Shown here piece after piece: positions 10,994 through 21,927 of a stretch of DNA of 64,000 nucleotides (the first letter of the stretch is position 1; the number at the start of each line of letters is the position of its first letter). The position numbers were made by a program, and so were the translations under genes. Location of the stretch: assembly GCA_001931905.2 (NCBI GenBank), contig MSJI02000339.1, positions 20,226 to 84,225 of the forward strand, read 5' to 3'. Source of the DNA: Cladosporium sp. IMV 00045. Its lineage: Eukaryota > Ascomycota > Dothideomycetes > Cladosporiales > Cladosporiaceae. Under the pieces are notes generated by a model, which saw nothing but the letters and a program-made list of their open reading frames with translations, made no database searches and had not been told where the DNA came from.

Positions 10994-12670
10994 AGATGGG
11001 TTTTGGTGAACGTTTTGTACGATTTTGATGTATCGCAGGTCGGGTTCATTAGGTTTCACTTGCGCATGCATGGGGATTCTACGCAACAGAGTAATGACGG
11101 TTGGTTTGGATATGGACGATGGAGTCTTCTCGATTACGGATTCTTCACGCTCCGGTGGCCCATCTGGTAAAGGACAGCGCCGAAATCTTACTATGTCAAT
11201 GCGTACTGTTCTGCCCCAGGAGCTTCTAGCACGAGGCTGGCTATGGCACTTCATACTCAGTAATGATCTTCTCGCCTTAACCCGCACGATGATACCCTAT
11301 TATAAGTCAGCGAGAGAGGACGAGCACACTGCGCTAGCTAGTAAATGCTTATCTGTAATGCAAATCCTGACGAAGCAGTACTATCCTAAGAATCGGCTTT
11401 ACGCTTCGACCAACTGAGACATGCTCCAACCCACTATTCCCCTGTCAATCTTTCAGTCCTGCTATTACTCCGACCGCACGGCATGCCAGAGCCAGATTCA
11501 TCATCGTCCAGACAAAGTCGCGCACGAAAGCGGCTCTTCTGACTTTTGGTGATTTGCCGCTTTGAGCTCTGACTTTCGTCCTGACGGGCTGATCTCCGCA
11601 GCCGACACCTCCAATCGTCGTCATCCATCGACGCCGATGGCGCTTTTTGGTCGAATTCTTCCCGCTCTTACTACGTCCGTTTAGGGCAGGACGGCATATC
11701 GGTAATCGTAGCTGACGTTCCTGCAAATGCTGGGTGTCGACTAGTGTGGTATTTTCGAGTTCGGGATGCCATTAATGGACGCCTGCTCTCGCCCGTCACG
11801 CCGGTGTTTGCTCCGGATGGGAGTCCGATTGGGGAAGATCTTTTGAACACTCTTCGGAGAATACTGGACAAGAATCTGTGGGGTTTTTATCATGTCTGCA
11901 AGGGCTGATCTCAATCTCTAGCACATGGATTGACAGGGTGGGCAATGCTCTGCGGCTCAAGTAATCTCGATGGCCTTGATCAACTCGACACCATGCGGGA
12001 GCCATGAGAGCGGGAATCTCTTGCAGTGAGGTCTTCCAAATAGTCATCAAACTGCAAGCTAAACACTACTCTGTCGTTGGCTGGTCTAGCCCATACCTCC
12101 TCTTCGAACGCACACAGTTACCCGGTTCCAAAGACCGGTCGCTTGGGATACCCCAGGCCGAGCTAGAATCTGGAGCTCTGGAGCTTTCTGGGGGAAGATC
12201 TGGGACGCGGCCCACATTTCTATCGGACTATTGATGAAGCCATCTCTAGTCTACTTCGCAGATTGTAAGTGCTGGCAGCAAGTACGCGAAAGCTTGATCG
12301 CTATTCTTCGAGGCTTGTCCAGTAGGAGATCTCACATTCGAAGCCATCTACCGCTTTATATGCGCGGTTATGGATTCTTAATAGGACGCTATGCCGTCCG
12401 TGGGCATTACACGACGGCAGCGGGGAGGATTTCCTGACGACAATGGCTTTTCGTTGGACGTTAGTGTGCGGGAAACAACAATGATGATGATGTTGGCTAT
12501 CGTTCGGGTCATGATGAGAGTTGTGAATGGTTTGAGATGAGGCCAGGAGAATGCCTATAAAGGTCCTGTCGACAACCCGTATATCGTTGAATTCAGCAGA
12601 TACTGACATCTCCTTCCACCACAACTCAAAGCACACTCTCCATTGCCTCTCTCGGCCCTCCGCCTACAAT
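10994..12670. other. Long intergenic region, promoter of secreted-protein gene at right end
   Basis: About 1.7 kb with no supported gene; the 130-codon frame at 11025-11417 has no recognisable feature. The last 130 bp include a good TATA box at 12556 upstream of the secreted-protein start. Confidence 0.5.
12556..12561 (+). promoter_or_regulatory. TATA box candidate
   Basis: TATAAA lies 115 bp upstream of the start codon at 12671, in the context CCTATAAAGG. A clear TATA element suits a strongly induced gene such as one for a secreted protein. Position and sequence are seen; function is inferred. Confidence 0.5.
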
Positions 12671-13288
12671 ATGCAGTTCATCCTCGCCGCCCTCGGTCTC
12701 CTCGCCGCCGCCGTTCAGGCAAGCCCAGTCCCAGCTGCGGCCGCTGCTGGCACCTCTCAGCTGGCCACCTTCGACGACCTCCCATCCCTCATCGGCGTCT
12801 CCGAGCTGAACCCCGTTGGCAACTACAAGGGCCTCAACTGGAGAGCTCTCGACGTCCTACAGGCGGGCATTGGAGGGATCAACGCAGTTCGTCCTCAATC
12901 CGGCATCAACGTCGCTGCCAACGGCATCACCAGCACCATCTTGCAAGGCGGCGGAATCTCCATCACCGCGCAATCGGTCAAGTCTTTCGACCTGCAGTAC
13001 GCTTACTTCGGCTGCGTCGTCAACACCGTCGAGACCGCTGCGAGTGTGCCGCAGGCTTGCACCGTTGCGTTCTCCGGATACAAGAAGGGCTCGTCCAAGG
13101 TCTTCAAGACCGTCAACCAGTCTTTCAGCCCCACCAACCCTCTGATCTCCAAGATGACCAAGGCGACTTTCGATTCTGCTTTTGCTGGTCTCGATCGTGT
13201 TGATGTCGCTGTTGTTGGGGGTGTTACGCCGGCTACTTTGACTGGCTTGTTGATTGATAACGTCAAGTACACGACTTATGCAAAGTAG
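12671..13288 (+). CDS. Small secreted protein of unknown function
   Basis: Single exon, 205 residues. The chosen start (12671) puts a textbook signal peptide at the N-terminus, MQFILAALGLLAAAVQA, with predicted cleavage near residue 17; the open frame extends upstream, but that part is not signal-like. The mature protein begins with an Ala-rich spacer, then TFDDLPSLIGVSELNPVGNY and GLNWRALDVLQAG, followed by beta-rich, Gly/Thr/Val-rich sequence with only two cysteines. The pattern suggests a compact extracellular beta-sandwich protein. I recall similar uncharacterised secreted proteins in plant-associated and saprotrophic ascomycetes. It could be a wall-associated protein or an effector-like protein; nothing in the sequence decides. 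Confidence 0.8.
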   Translation: MQFILAALGLLAAAVQASPVPAAAAAGTSQLATFDDLPSLIGVSELNPVGNYKGLNWRALDVLQAGIGGINAVRPQSGINVAANGITSTILQGGGISITAQSVKSFDLQYAYFGCVVNTVETAASVPQACTVAFSGYKKGSSKVFKTVNQSFSPTNPLISKMTKATFDSAFAGLDRVDVAVVGGVTPATLTGLLIDNVKYTTYAK

Positions 13289-14581
13289 GGTGTGGATCCG
13301 TCGATCTGCAGTTCAGGCAGGAGGTGCGACAGATAAGGGGGAACTGTGCTTAAGATGTCAATACGAGTTTTATGATGAAATGAAGAGAAGACTTTTGGGT
13401 GTCATTCGTATCACATTACCTTCCGTCTTCCCCAAAGTCTGTGATTCTACTGTAATAATTACTTGGGGTCCAACAGCTGCCTCTTCCAATCGAGGCTGTT
13501 TACGATAGTCTTGCTCGTTCCATGGAAATCTTCTCGTCACAGTCAGTATTTCAAGAGAAGCAGAGCATACGTTCGCGGGCATCAGAAACTATGCCGACAG
13601 TCTCAGGATCGAGAATCTCAGCATTTATGTAATCACATGATTCTAGTACCATATCCTTATTGTTAATCGGACTAAAATCTGTGTCCTGTCTCAGACAAAT
13701 TTGTAGAAAATCAGCATCAATATTGTCGCACTGCGCTGGTACCATCGCTTTTCGTACATTGAAATCCGTGTATCACCCTTGAGAAGACCGGGCATCAGCA
13801 ACGATGAATAATGGATTTCTTGATGATCTCGGCGTGAGGCGTATCTGTTGATTCAATGATGGCTGGACACTACTCGAGGGATCTTCATCTCGTCGTTGAG
13901 AGACGATGGGGAGACCACTGGCCTTTTTGGTCAGCTTTAAAACAGATTGTGTATTACTGATCAAGAGGTTTTTATTTGGTCCCCCGCCCCGGCCAAGCAC
14001 ACTTAAATAGCAGCACCAAAGTGCAAGCGAGAATCGCATTCGCTTTCTCGTACCTCGTATATCGTACTCGTCAATCTCGCGCCCGAATGCGAGCTCTTGA
14101 AAGGGCTGAAACCAAGAGCTAAGAAAGTAACGGCTATGGCTTGGCACTCGGCATATGATGGACAACCTTTCAACGCCTGCTCTTCAAATCTTTTCAAGAG
14201 ACAATAATAGGGCTGAGATATGAAAGACTCTGCTGCAATAATTCACACGATGCCGCCGCTGGTGCCAATATTAACGATCATGGCATCCAGATGACACTGG
14301 ACGGCGATAGCTGGTAACTCAGGTGGATTGCTTACGCCGACACCAACATCCCAAGTTCTTGGACCGGCTCATGGAGACTCTAGAGACTTGGCTACAGTCT
14401 TGTAATGGCCAGTTTCGCCACGGTAGAACGCCGTCCCCCCGTAATCGACACGAAGGCAGGACTACTTCATCAAAGTAGACTCCCGCGTGTTAGAAAAAGA
14501 TGTATTTGATCTGTCAACACCAAATCTTTCATTCGTACTTCCTGGCCTGCGTCTCGCCCAGATTCGCCCATCTCCACAACA
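13289..14581. other. Intergenic region
   Basis: About 1.3 kb between the secreted-protein gene and the RTA1-like gene. I see no credible gene or repeat; the minus-strand frame at 13773-14165 lacks any family signal. The right end is the RTA1-like promoter. Confidence 0.5.
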
Positions 14582-15718
14582 ATGAGTGACTCCGAAGAGC
14601 CGTTTGTCCCGTCCTACAACAGTTGCGATGGACTTTCAGCATTATGTCCCATCGAAGCCACGCTGTATGGCTATCAGCCAACTTTGGGAGCAACGGCTTT
14701 CTTTGCAGCACTCTTCGCATTGAACCTGTTGATCACTCTCGCACTGATGGTTTACTCTCGACTCTGGTCGTTCCAAGCATGGCTATCTGTCGGTCTCATC
14801 TTTGAGGTCATAGGCTATGCTGGACGTCTAGCGATGAATGACGATCCTTGGAAGTATGTTGCTCGTTGTTGAAATGCTCCGGATCTTGCTGACCAGATTC
14901 AAAACAGCGCGACCACCATGTCAATGCAGCTTGCTTGTCTTTTCATCGGTCCATCCTTCGTCTCTGCTGCCATCTCCGTGGTTTTCAAGCACATCATTCT
15001 GTACTGTGGTCAACAACACTCCAAGCTGAAGGCAAAATGGTACCCCTACGTCTTTATCGGAACGGACTTTGCCTGTATTCTCGTTCAGGTCGCCGGTGGC
15101 GCTGTTTCCAGTCTTGCAACAACAGGCGATGGCAGTAACCAAGCGCTTCTCGATGCTGGTAGCGGTCTTCTCATTGCTGGTGTCGTAGCCCAGGTCGTCA
15201 ACATGGTCGTCTGCGGATTCATCATTTTGCACTTCATCTGGAATTTTAGACGCTCAACGAGAGGGCCAAGCAAAGAGGGATTTGTCGACCCGTCTCAATA
15301 CACCACCGACAAGACCAACCCGAAGCTGAGGCGAAACTTCACGGCCTTCTGCTGGGCTTTGGCGACTTCGTACATTGCCGTCTTGATCAGATGCATCTAT
15401 CGGTAAGCAATCATAATTGTCCCCTCAATCATAGGGGAAGTACAGGCATCGCTGATCGATCGATTAGCATTCCAGAAATGGCTATGGGCTGGGGAAGCAC
15501 TTTGATGCAAAACGAGGTCAGCTTCTTGATCTTGGATGGCGCGTACGTATTAATAGGCTGCCCTTGATCGTTATCGCGGTATATTAACACTTCTCAGGAT
15601 GATCGCCATTGCATGCAGCCTTCTGACAATCGCCTACCCTGGAATATGGTTCCCTCCGATGCAGAGAGGCAAGAAGCGGGATCCAGCTCCAACGCAGGAA
15701 CCGGGGGTGATGGAGTGA
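14582..15718 (+). CDS. RTA1-family seven-transmembrane protein
   Basis: Four exons, 14582-14853, 14908-15402, 15468-15542 and 15598-15718, with introns of 54, 65 and 55 bp; 320 residues. The family signature is plain: YGYQPTLGATAFFAALFAL at TM1, ending of TM3 in LACLFIGPSFVSAAIS, GTDFACILVQVAGG, and after the fifth segment the block RIPEMAMGWGSTLMQNEVSF followed by LDGAMIAIACSLLTIAYPG. About seven hydrophobic helices span the protein, with a short polar C-terminal tail. RTA1/RSB1/RTM1 proteins sit in the plasma membrane and are linked to sphingoid-base release and to resistance against toxic lipids, azoles or aminocholesterol. Whether this one is a lipid transporter or a sensor is not known. 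Confidence 0.93.
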
Positions 15719-16054
15719 TGAGGCGGTTGATCCAATTTTTTGCGGCATAGCACAGGCAAAGCAGATTAGCATCTCTTTTCTCGTTCATAGACACAATAGA
15801 CACTCCGTTGATTCCTTTGTGCTCTTCCACATCCCTCGAAATTTCGTCTGCCCGGGCCCTGACCAAAGTTGGGCGTGATTCGCGCAAAAAAATCTAATAA
15901 AATCGAATAAATAGTTAGGGAAGCCAATGTCAGGCCCGAAAATATCTCTTTGCTACCGTCGACAAGCTGGTGTGCTTGTGCAAAAGCAAAAATGTGGTAC
16001 TACAGGGAATTTAACCCTGCGCTTTGAATGAGCCAATCCTGAAGATGGGAACAA
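15719..16054. other. Intergenic spacer before tRNA gene
   Basis: About 340 bp of AT-rich sequence between the RTA1-like stop codon and the 3' end of the minus-strand tRNA-Arg gene. Nothing else seen. Confidence 0.5.
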
Positions 16055-16142
16055 CAACCAACATGGGACTCGAACCCACAGCCTTCCGCTATGATCCTAG
16101 AATGAATAGGAGGCGGACGCTCTACCATTGAGCCAATCGGCT
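16055..16142 (-). tRNA. tRNA-Arg(CCU) with a short anticodon-loop intron
   Basis: Reading the minus strand from 16142, all four arms fold. The acceptor stem pairs AGCCGAT with GTTGGTT through Watson-Crick and G-U pairs. The D stem is GCTC/GAGC with an AATGGTA loop. The anticodon stem is TCCGC/GCGGA. The T arm is GTGGG-TTCGAGT-CCCAT. The anticodon loop reads CTCCTA, giving anticodon CCT for AGG arginine codons. About 16 bases are inserted after position 37; they contain TAGGA, complementary to the TCCTA of the loop, which is the pairing typical of eukaryotic pre-tRNA introns. Mature length is about 72 nt. The exact intron ends could shift by a base. Confidence 0.9.
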
Positions 16143-17126
16143 TTCGGGAAATCAACTGATTTGATATCTTTCTAAATTCTTTACAAATTATATTCGCTCA
16201 AAAAAAGGCGGTTGAGTTGAGCATTGCGTCTCCCGGCGACGACGACACCACGCCGTCAATGATTATGTCTTTCTGTCGAGCTTAGCAGTGTAGACAACAT
16301 CCCAAAGCAAACCAATGGCTAGCGAAGAACGTCGAGGAAGAAAGGTCTGGATTGCTGAGATGTGCGAAGCGGCGGTAGCGGCGGTAGCGGATTCAATCAG
16401 GACTCAGGTCGGTAGCTCAATGGTATCTTTGGGCAGTCTCGGTTTCCGGGCTGTCATCAAATCGCGGGATATACTTCTGGCTAACATCCAGAAGCCAGTC
16501 ATTGCATCTAGAGATACTGTCGTGAGCAGCGAAGAGCTGTCATACGGCGGTCAGGGGGTTGCGGCACCTCCTGATCGGCAGCTGAGAACCAGATAGCTGA
16601 CTTCGGCGAGGTGACACGGAGCAATGGTGATACAGCGTGGCTTGCTGGGATCCTAATGCCTGGATCAATTGGTTCATTCTGGAGCATATGCTGCAGTTCC
16701 TCACTTGACGGTTCCTATCTCGTCTGAGTCAGTATGGGATGAAATCGTTAGCTGTGATTAGCAAAATTACCGGGTGATGGTATCTGGACGAATCAACATC
16801 CCTGTGGTTGAGGACAGATTGTCAATAGAACTCTCATTCATTCGACATATCAATAAATCGAAGACATCCTTTACCAACGCTCTGAGAACAACGATATATC
16901 CTATGCCCCTTGGGCGGAGGGCTTCAGGAATATAGATATACTCGTACAAGCCAACCCCAACCCTAACCCTAAAGTTTTATCCCTAACACCCGGCGGCTGT
17001 CGCATACCTCTTGAAAATATTACACTACTGTCCTTCTGCCTTATTCGATTTGATTGAATATCAGAAAAGGGGGAACCGTATCACATTGAACTATATGGCG
17101 TTCATTATAAGCGGGGCGACTTTCCA
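16143..17126. other. Intergenic: tRNA upstream region and telomere-like motif
   Basis: About 1 kb. It holds the 5' flank of the tRNA gene, an unsupported 93-codon frame (16315-16596) containing a repeated GGCGGTAGC, and the CCCTAA-type motif at 16951-16990. The last 130 bp are the promoter of the monooxygenase gene. Confidence 0.5.
16951..16990. repeat. Interstitial telomere-like CCCTAA motif
   Basis: The stretch contains CCAACCCCAACCCTAACCCT followed by AAAG, and a further CCCTAA ten bases on. That is a little over two exact units of the common fungal telomere repeat (TTAGGG on the other strand) with degenerate flanks. It may be a chance motif, a Tbf1/Rap1-type binding site or a repair scar. 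Confidence 0.55.
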
Positions 17127-19378
17127 GTGCTTTCGCGAGCTGTCATGCAAAGTGGAGCACGGATTGCGCGATCTCACTCAATGCAACCCGAAGACGAGCA
17201 GGTCAACGATGAATCTCTCCCAACACGGAGTCTCGCCCACGGCCAGTATTATTTTGCGACAGCCAGTCGGTTCTCTATCAGACCTACACACCTCCCACCA
17301 AGCATTGCGGACCAGAGCCAGCAAATGGGCGAAGCAGTCGAGCCTCCAACCGTCACACACTTTGGGCAATCCAGCAAAGACGACCCTGCCGAAACGATCG
17401 ATATCATCGCACAAGATGATTTCCCTGTGGCACCTGACCTAAACACTGAAGACGATTGGACCTACCCTTATTCCACAGACTTTGTCATACAAGAGAAACC
17501 TATAGACGAGATCAAATCGCTTAAGGTAAGAACCACGCACTTGAGACTGAAGTTACTTGTACCTGACATCAACAGGTAGCTGTGATAGGAGCTGGTATTG
17601 CTGGCATCACCGCCGGTGTCTTGCTTCCAATCAAAGTCCCAGGCATCCAATTGACCATTTTCGACAAGAACAGCGACGTGGTACGCACATATCAACCATC
17701 TCTCCATTTTCACAATAGACTAAACCCAGATCTAGGGAGGTACATGGGTTGAGAACATCTATCCTGGCGTCAGATGCGATATTCCCTCTCACTGCTACCA
17801 GTCAACGTACTCACCTAAGGTCAATTGGTCTGAGGAATATGCTCAAGGCCATGAGATCAAGGAGTATTGGCAATCTTTGGCCAGGAAGTACGACGTCCAT
17901 TCCAAATGTCGTTTCCGAACCAAAGTCACCTCTGCGCAATGGGACGCGGGCAGAGCGAAGTGGGCGCTTACCGTCCTCGATATTACCACTTCAACGACCG
18001 AGAGCGTGGATTTTGACTTCATTATCACTGCTAATGGCCACTTCAACGAATGGAAGATGCCGGAGTATCCTGGCATCGAGACCTTCAAGGGCCACATTCG
18101 CCACTCCTCCAATTGGGACCCAAACTTTGATCCAAGAGGGAAGAGAATCGCCACGATTGGCAATGGCGCCTCGGGAATCCAAGTCACGACTGCCTTGCAG
18201 AAGCAAGCAGCGCATGTAGACCACTACGCACGAAACAAGACATGGATTGCTGGATCATTCAATCCTTCCACCAGGGAACGTCAAGAAACAGCCATGCCTT
18301 TTTCCGAGGAACAGCTCAAGGACTTCCAAGATCCCGAAAAATATCTTGCATTCAGGAAACAGCTCGAGGGCACCTTCTTCCGCCGGTTCGAATCGATTCT
18401 GCGCGACTCAGAGACGACAAGACAGGGTACGGAGAGGTTCAAGCAGATCATGCGAGAACGTCTCGGTGACGATGCGGAACTGTTGGAGAAAATGGTCCCT
18501 TCGTTTCCGCCTTTTTGTCGCCGCCTCACACCTGGCCCTGGATATCTCGAAGCCATCACTAAGGGCAATCTGACGTTCATCCAGGATCCGATCGACCATT
18601 TCACAGAAGATGGCATTGTCACTAAAGACGGCGTCCATCGCCCGGTGGACGCCGTCATCTGCTCCACGGGAGCAAACGTAGATTTTGCACCGCCTTTCCC
18701 TATTGTGTCTGGCGAACACGATCTCTCTCGCGATTGGAAGCCGGATGGAAGGTTCGGTTTCCCGTACACTTATCTCGGTCTCTTTACGCCGCATTTCCCG
18801 AACCTTGCATATCTGCTTGGTGAGTTGAGGCCAACTTGGAATCCAGGACCAACCAGCTGACGCATCTAAGGTCCTAACCCGCCAGGAACATCGGGCACCG
18901 TCCCTCACGGTAAGAAATTATTTTGACAAAGTACAGCCGACAAGAATACTGACCTGCAACAGGTGCCGAAATCCAAACCACATACATCGCGAAGCTGCTG
19001 CGGAAGATGTCCTCTCAAGGCATCAGAACAGTGGTGCCCTCCAAGCGTGCAGCCGATGACTTCCTAGCCTACTGCGACGCCTTCTTCCCTCGCACCAACA
19101 TGAGCCGCAAGTGTAGCTCCTGGTACAACGGCGGACGCCCAGGAGCTCGCATCCATGGCGTTTGGCCAGGCAGCGGACCGCATTTGACGAGAGTCCTGCG
19201 AGAGCCGAAGTGGGAAGACTTCGAGTACACGTACGAGAACGGGGACAATCGTTTCGGGTTCTTGGGTAATGGCTGGACTGATAAGGAGAGGGACATGGAG
19301 AGTGATCTTACCCCTTGGTTGCGGTTGGAGAGTCAGAACGATCTTAAGGATTTGCATGAGAGGTGGTGGGATTTGTAG
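17127..19378 (+). CDS. Type I Baeyer-Villiger-type flavin monooxygenase
   Basis: Five exons, 17127-17525, 17576-17680, 17736-18819, 18871-18909 and 18963-19378, all with about 50-bp introns; 680 residues. After a long N-terminal extension (about 130 residues) comes the FAD Rossmann motif VAVIGAGIAGITAG (Gly138, 140, 143) and DVGGTWVENIYPG. A second dinucleotide motif, IGNGASG, binds NADPH. Between them FKGHIRHSSNWD (about 285-296) matches the type I Baeyer-Villiger fingerprint FxGxxxHxxxW(P/D) exactly. The late motif ICSTGANVDF corresponds to the conserved ATG region. It should insert oxygen into ketones, aldehydes or heteroatoms using NADPH and O2, in the cytosol. It lies 590 bp from a second, unrelated flavin monooxygenase on the same strand. 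Substrate unknown. Confidence 0.93.
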
Positions 19379-19965
19379 ATGTCATATTTCGTAAGATAGA
19401 CAAGTAGTTTAGACGTATATATGGAATGCTCAGTCCATGTAGTCGATGCTGAAGTTTTAGGAGGTATCGACATCCCTGCCAGCTGCTGTGCAACAATTTG
19501 TGGTTCCACCCTCGGCCAGCGACCGTGGGAACGGTCGTCCGTGCATCGGAAACTTGCATTTTGAACGTGAGCACTTCGTCTTTCCCCTCCATCTCCAGTC
19601 CAAATGCGAAGGCAACAAGGTCTCCTCCCCTAAGATGAGGGGCTTGTGCTTACGAATGAACAAGAAGAAGATCGCCCAACGTCTGCAGGCGTGCGCAAGA
19701 CGTGCGAGCACGCCACCTCCAGAGCTTGACGTGATCGAGTGGCCCACCAGCACGTGTTCGTACATGTACATCTCACCAGCTGCATGGCCGAGAAATGATC
19801 ATATTGTTTGTTGGTAGCTAAATTTCTCGTTGATCTTTCGCGTTGGACATTCTCGTCGTGCCAGTCATTCCCTTGCTCCCCTACGCAAAAGATAGCAGTG
19901 GCAGCGAGCGTGAAGATATTGGTTGCAGACAATCAAGCTAAATCTAAAGAACTCCGTAATCCACT
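19379..19965. other. Intergenic between two monooxygenase genes
   Basis: About 590 bp holding the 3' end of the Baeyer-Villiger-type gene and the promoter of the luciferase-like monooxygenase. No gene, repeat or obvious regulatory motif seen. Confidence 0.5.
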
Positions 19966-21468
19966 ATGGCCTCCAATACAGCTGACAATGGCCGCAAGCC
20001 GTGGATTATGAACGCATTCGCCATGACTGCGCCAGGCCACTTGTCTCCTGGTTTGTCACAACAGATGATCTTACCTTAAGAGCTTCCTTCGACTAACTCT
20101 TCCAAGGTCTCTGGAGACACCCATCCCAAGAAAAGCAAACTCTAGACCACTGGGTCCGTCTCGCCAAGTTTCTCGACGAAAATGGCTTCCACGGCATTTT
20201 CTTCGCAGACGTCCTGGGAATCTACGATGTCTACAAGGGCGATGGCCCGGCATTGCAGTCAGGTGCACAAGTACCCATTCTTGACATCAGCCTTCTCGTG
20301 TCCGCGATGGCACATGCCACCAAAAACATCTCATTCGGCGTCACGGCTTCCACCACGTACGAGAATCCTTATGCTTTGGCACGGAAGTTCGCCACGCTTG
20401 ATCATATCACGAACGGCAGGGTTGGATGGAACATCGTCACTTCTTATCTCGAAAGCGCGGCGAAGTCGTTTGGTCTCGAGAAAGGAATTGAGCATGACGA
20501 GAGGTATAGGATCGCGGATGAGTTCCTCGAAGTGGTGTACAAATTGCTGGAAAGCAGCTGGCAGGATACCGCAGTGGAAGCCAACAAGCAGACGGGTGTC
20601 TATGCTAATCCTGACAAGGTCAGGAAGATCGATCATGTTGGGTAAAGCTTATTCCAATAGAATTGATCGCATCGTGCTAATGCCTCACAGCAAGTACTTC
20701 AAGTGCGCGGGACCAAGCATCGTCGATCCCTCGCCGCAGCGAACACCTTTCCTGCTCCAAGCTGGCGCATCAAAAGCTGGAAAAGAATTCGCAGCGAAAC
20801 ATTCCGAAGCCATGTTCTTGCCAGGCATGGTCCCAAGGAAGACGGCACAGGTCGTCCAAGAAACGAAAGCGATCCTCCGTGAGCTTGGAAAGCCAGAAGA
20901 CAGTGTCAAGTTCATTGCTGGAATTTTCATCATTGTCGATGAGACCGATGAGAAAGCGCAAGCAAAATTCAACGATCTGCTGCAATACGCTGATCTCGAA
21001 GGCACGGCTTCGTTGTTTGGCGGCTGGTCAGGCACAGATCTCTCGACCTTCTCGGACGATGAGGATTTCAAGTTCAACACCAAGACGCCTGCAATCCAGT
21101 CCATGATCAACCTTTGGACCGAATCTGTGCCCGGCACAGCTGGTATGAAGTGGACGAAGAAGCTTGTCCTGCAGAACCTCGCCGTCTCCGGCGCCCATCA
21201 ACGCGCCATTGGTAGCCCGACGACAGTCGCAGACATCTTGGAGCAGTGGGTCGATGAGGCAGGTGTTGATGGGTTCAACATCAGTTACGCGACGACGCCG
21301 GGCACTTTCGAGGACTTGGTAGAGCACCTGTGGCCTGAGCTGAGGAAGAGGGGTGTACTGCAGGAGAATTTCGCCGGCTCCACGATGAGAGAGAACTATC
21401 TGCAGGACGGTCAAGGACCGAGGGCCAGAGAGTGGCATCCTGCGAGGGCATACACATGGAGTGGATGA
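19966..21468 (+). CDS. NtaA/SnaA/DszA-type FMN-dependent monooxygenase (luciferase-like)
   Basis: Three exons, 19966-20050, 20107-20641 and 20691-21468 (introns 56 and 49 bp), give 465 residues. The N-terminus contains MTAPGHLSPGLWRHPSQ, a hallmark of this branch of the luciferase-like TIM barrels, followed by FDENGFHGIFFADVLGIYDVY-like sequence and RVGWNIVTSY. Further on are PFLLQAGASKAGKEFAAKHS and the C-terminal region DGFNISYATTPGTFEDLVEH, all in family order; length is typical (430-480). These enzymes use reduced FMN from a partner reductase to oxidise nitrilotriacetate, pristinamycin precursors, sulfones or related small molecules. No FMN reductase gene is seen nearby. Clustering with an anion permease and a TauD-type enzyme hints at nutrient scavenging; the substrate is not known. 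Confidence 0.92.
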
Positions 21469-21927
21469 CACTGCCTCTTACGTGCCGACATACTTCCGTA
21501 CGGACTGACTTTTGTCCAGAGCTAATGACATGCTTCCGTCAAGCACGCTGCCGTGTGAAGGTTGACAATATACCCTTTTGAACGGCGATCTTGTGTCTTC
21601 CTTAGTCCCCCGCACGCGCTTCCCCACGTTGTGTCCCCACAATCTCCTTCCTTTGAACCACCCACAGACCTCCTTCGATACTTGATGTGCCGAGTCAGAA
21701 GTTATAACCACATGCGTGTGTCTCGCATCATGCAGATCGATGTCCGCCGCTGATGGCGGCCAAGTGGTAGGTGGGTTCTTTGCTGGGACCTATATCCGAG
21801 GTGTATTGTGGTTTGATCTTCCCTTAACTTCACTCTCATTGCTTTTTTGTCTTTCCTTTCTACAGTGTGAACAATTGCTCTCCATCATCGTAGTGCCTCC
21901 TTCGAGATATAGATATCCACCGCCACC
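21469..21927. other. Intergenic: promoter of DAL5-type permease gene
   Basis: About 460 bp. Pyrimidine-rich sequence lies just upstream of the permease start, whose context CCGCCACCATGG is a near-perfect eukaryotic translation-start consensus. No gene seen. Confidence 0.5.

Noticed and set aside
11025..11417. 130-codon plus-strand frame after the zinc-cluster regulator
   Set aside because: No recognisable feature and no clear start context; might be transcribed 3' sequence.
16315..16596. 93-codon plus-strand frame between the tRNA and the monooxygenase
   Set aside because: Short, contains a local GGCGGTAGC repeat and shows no family signal.
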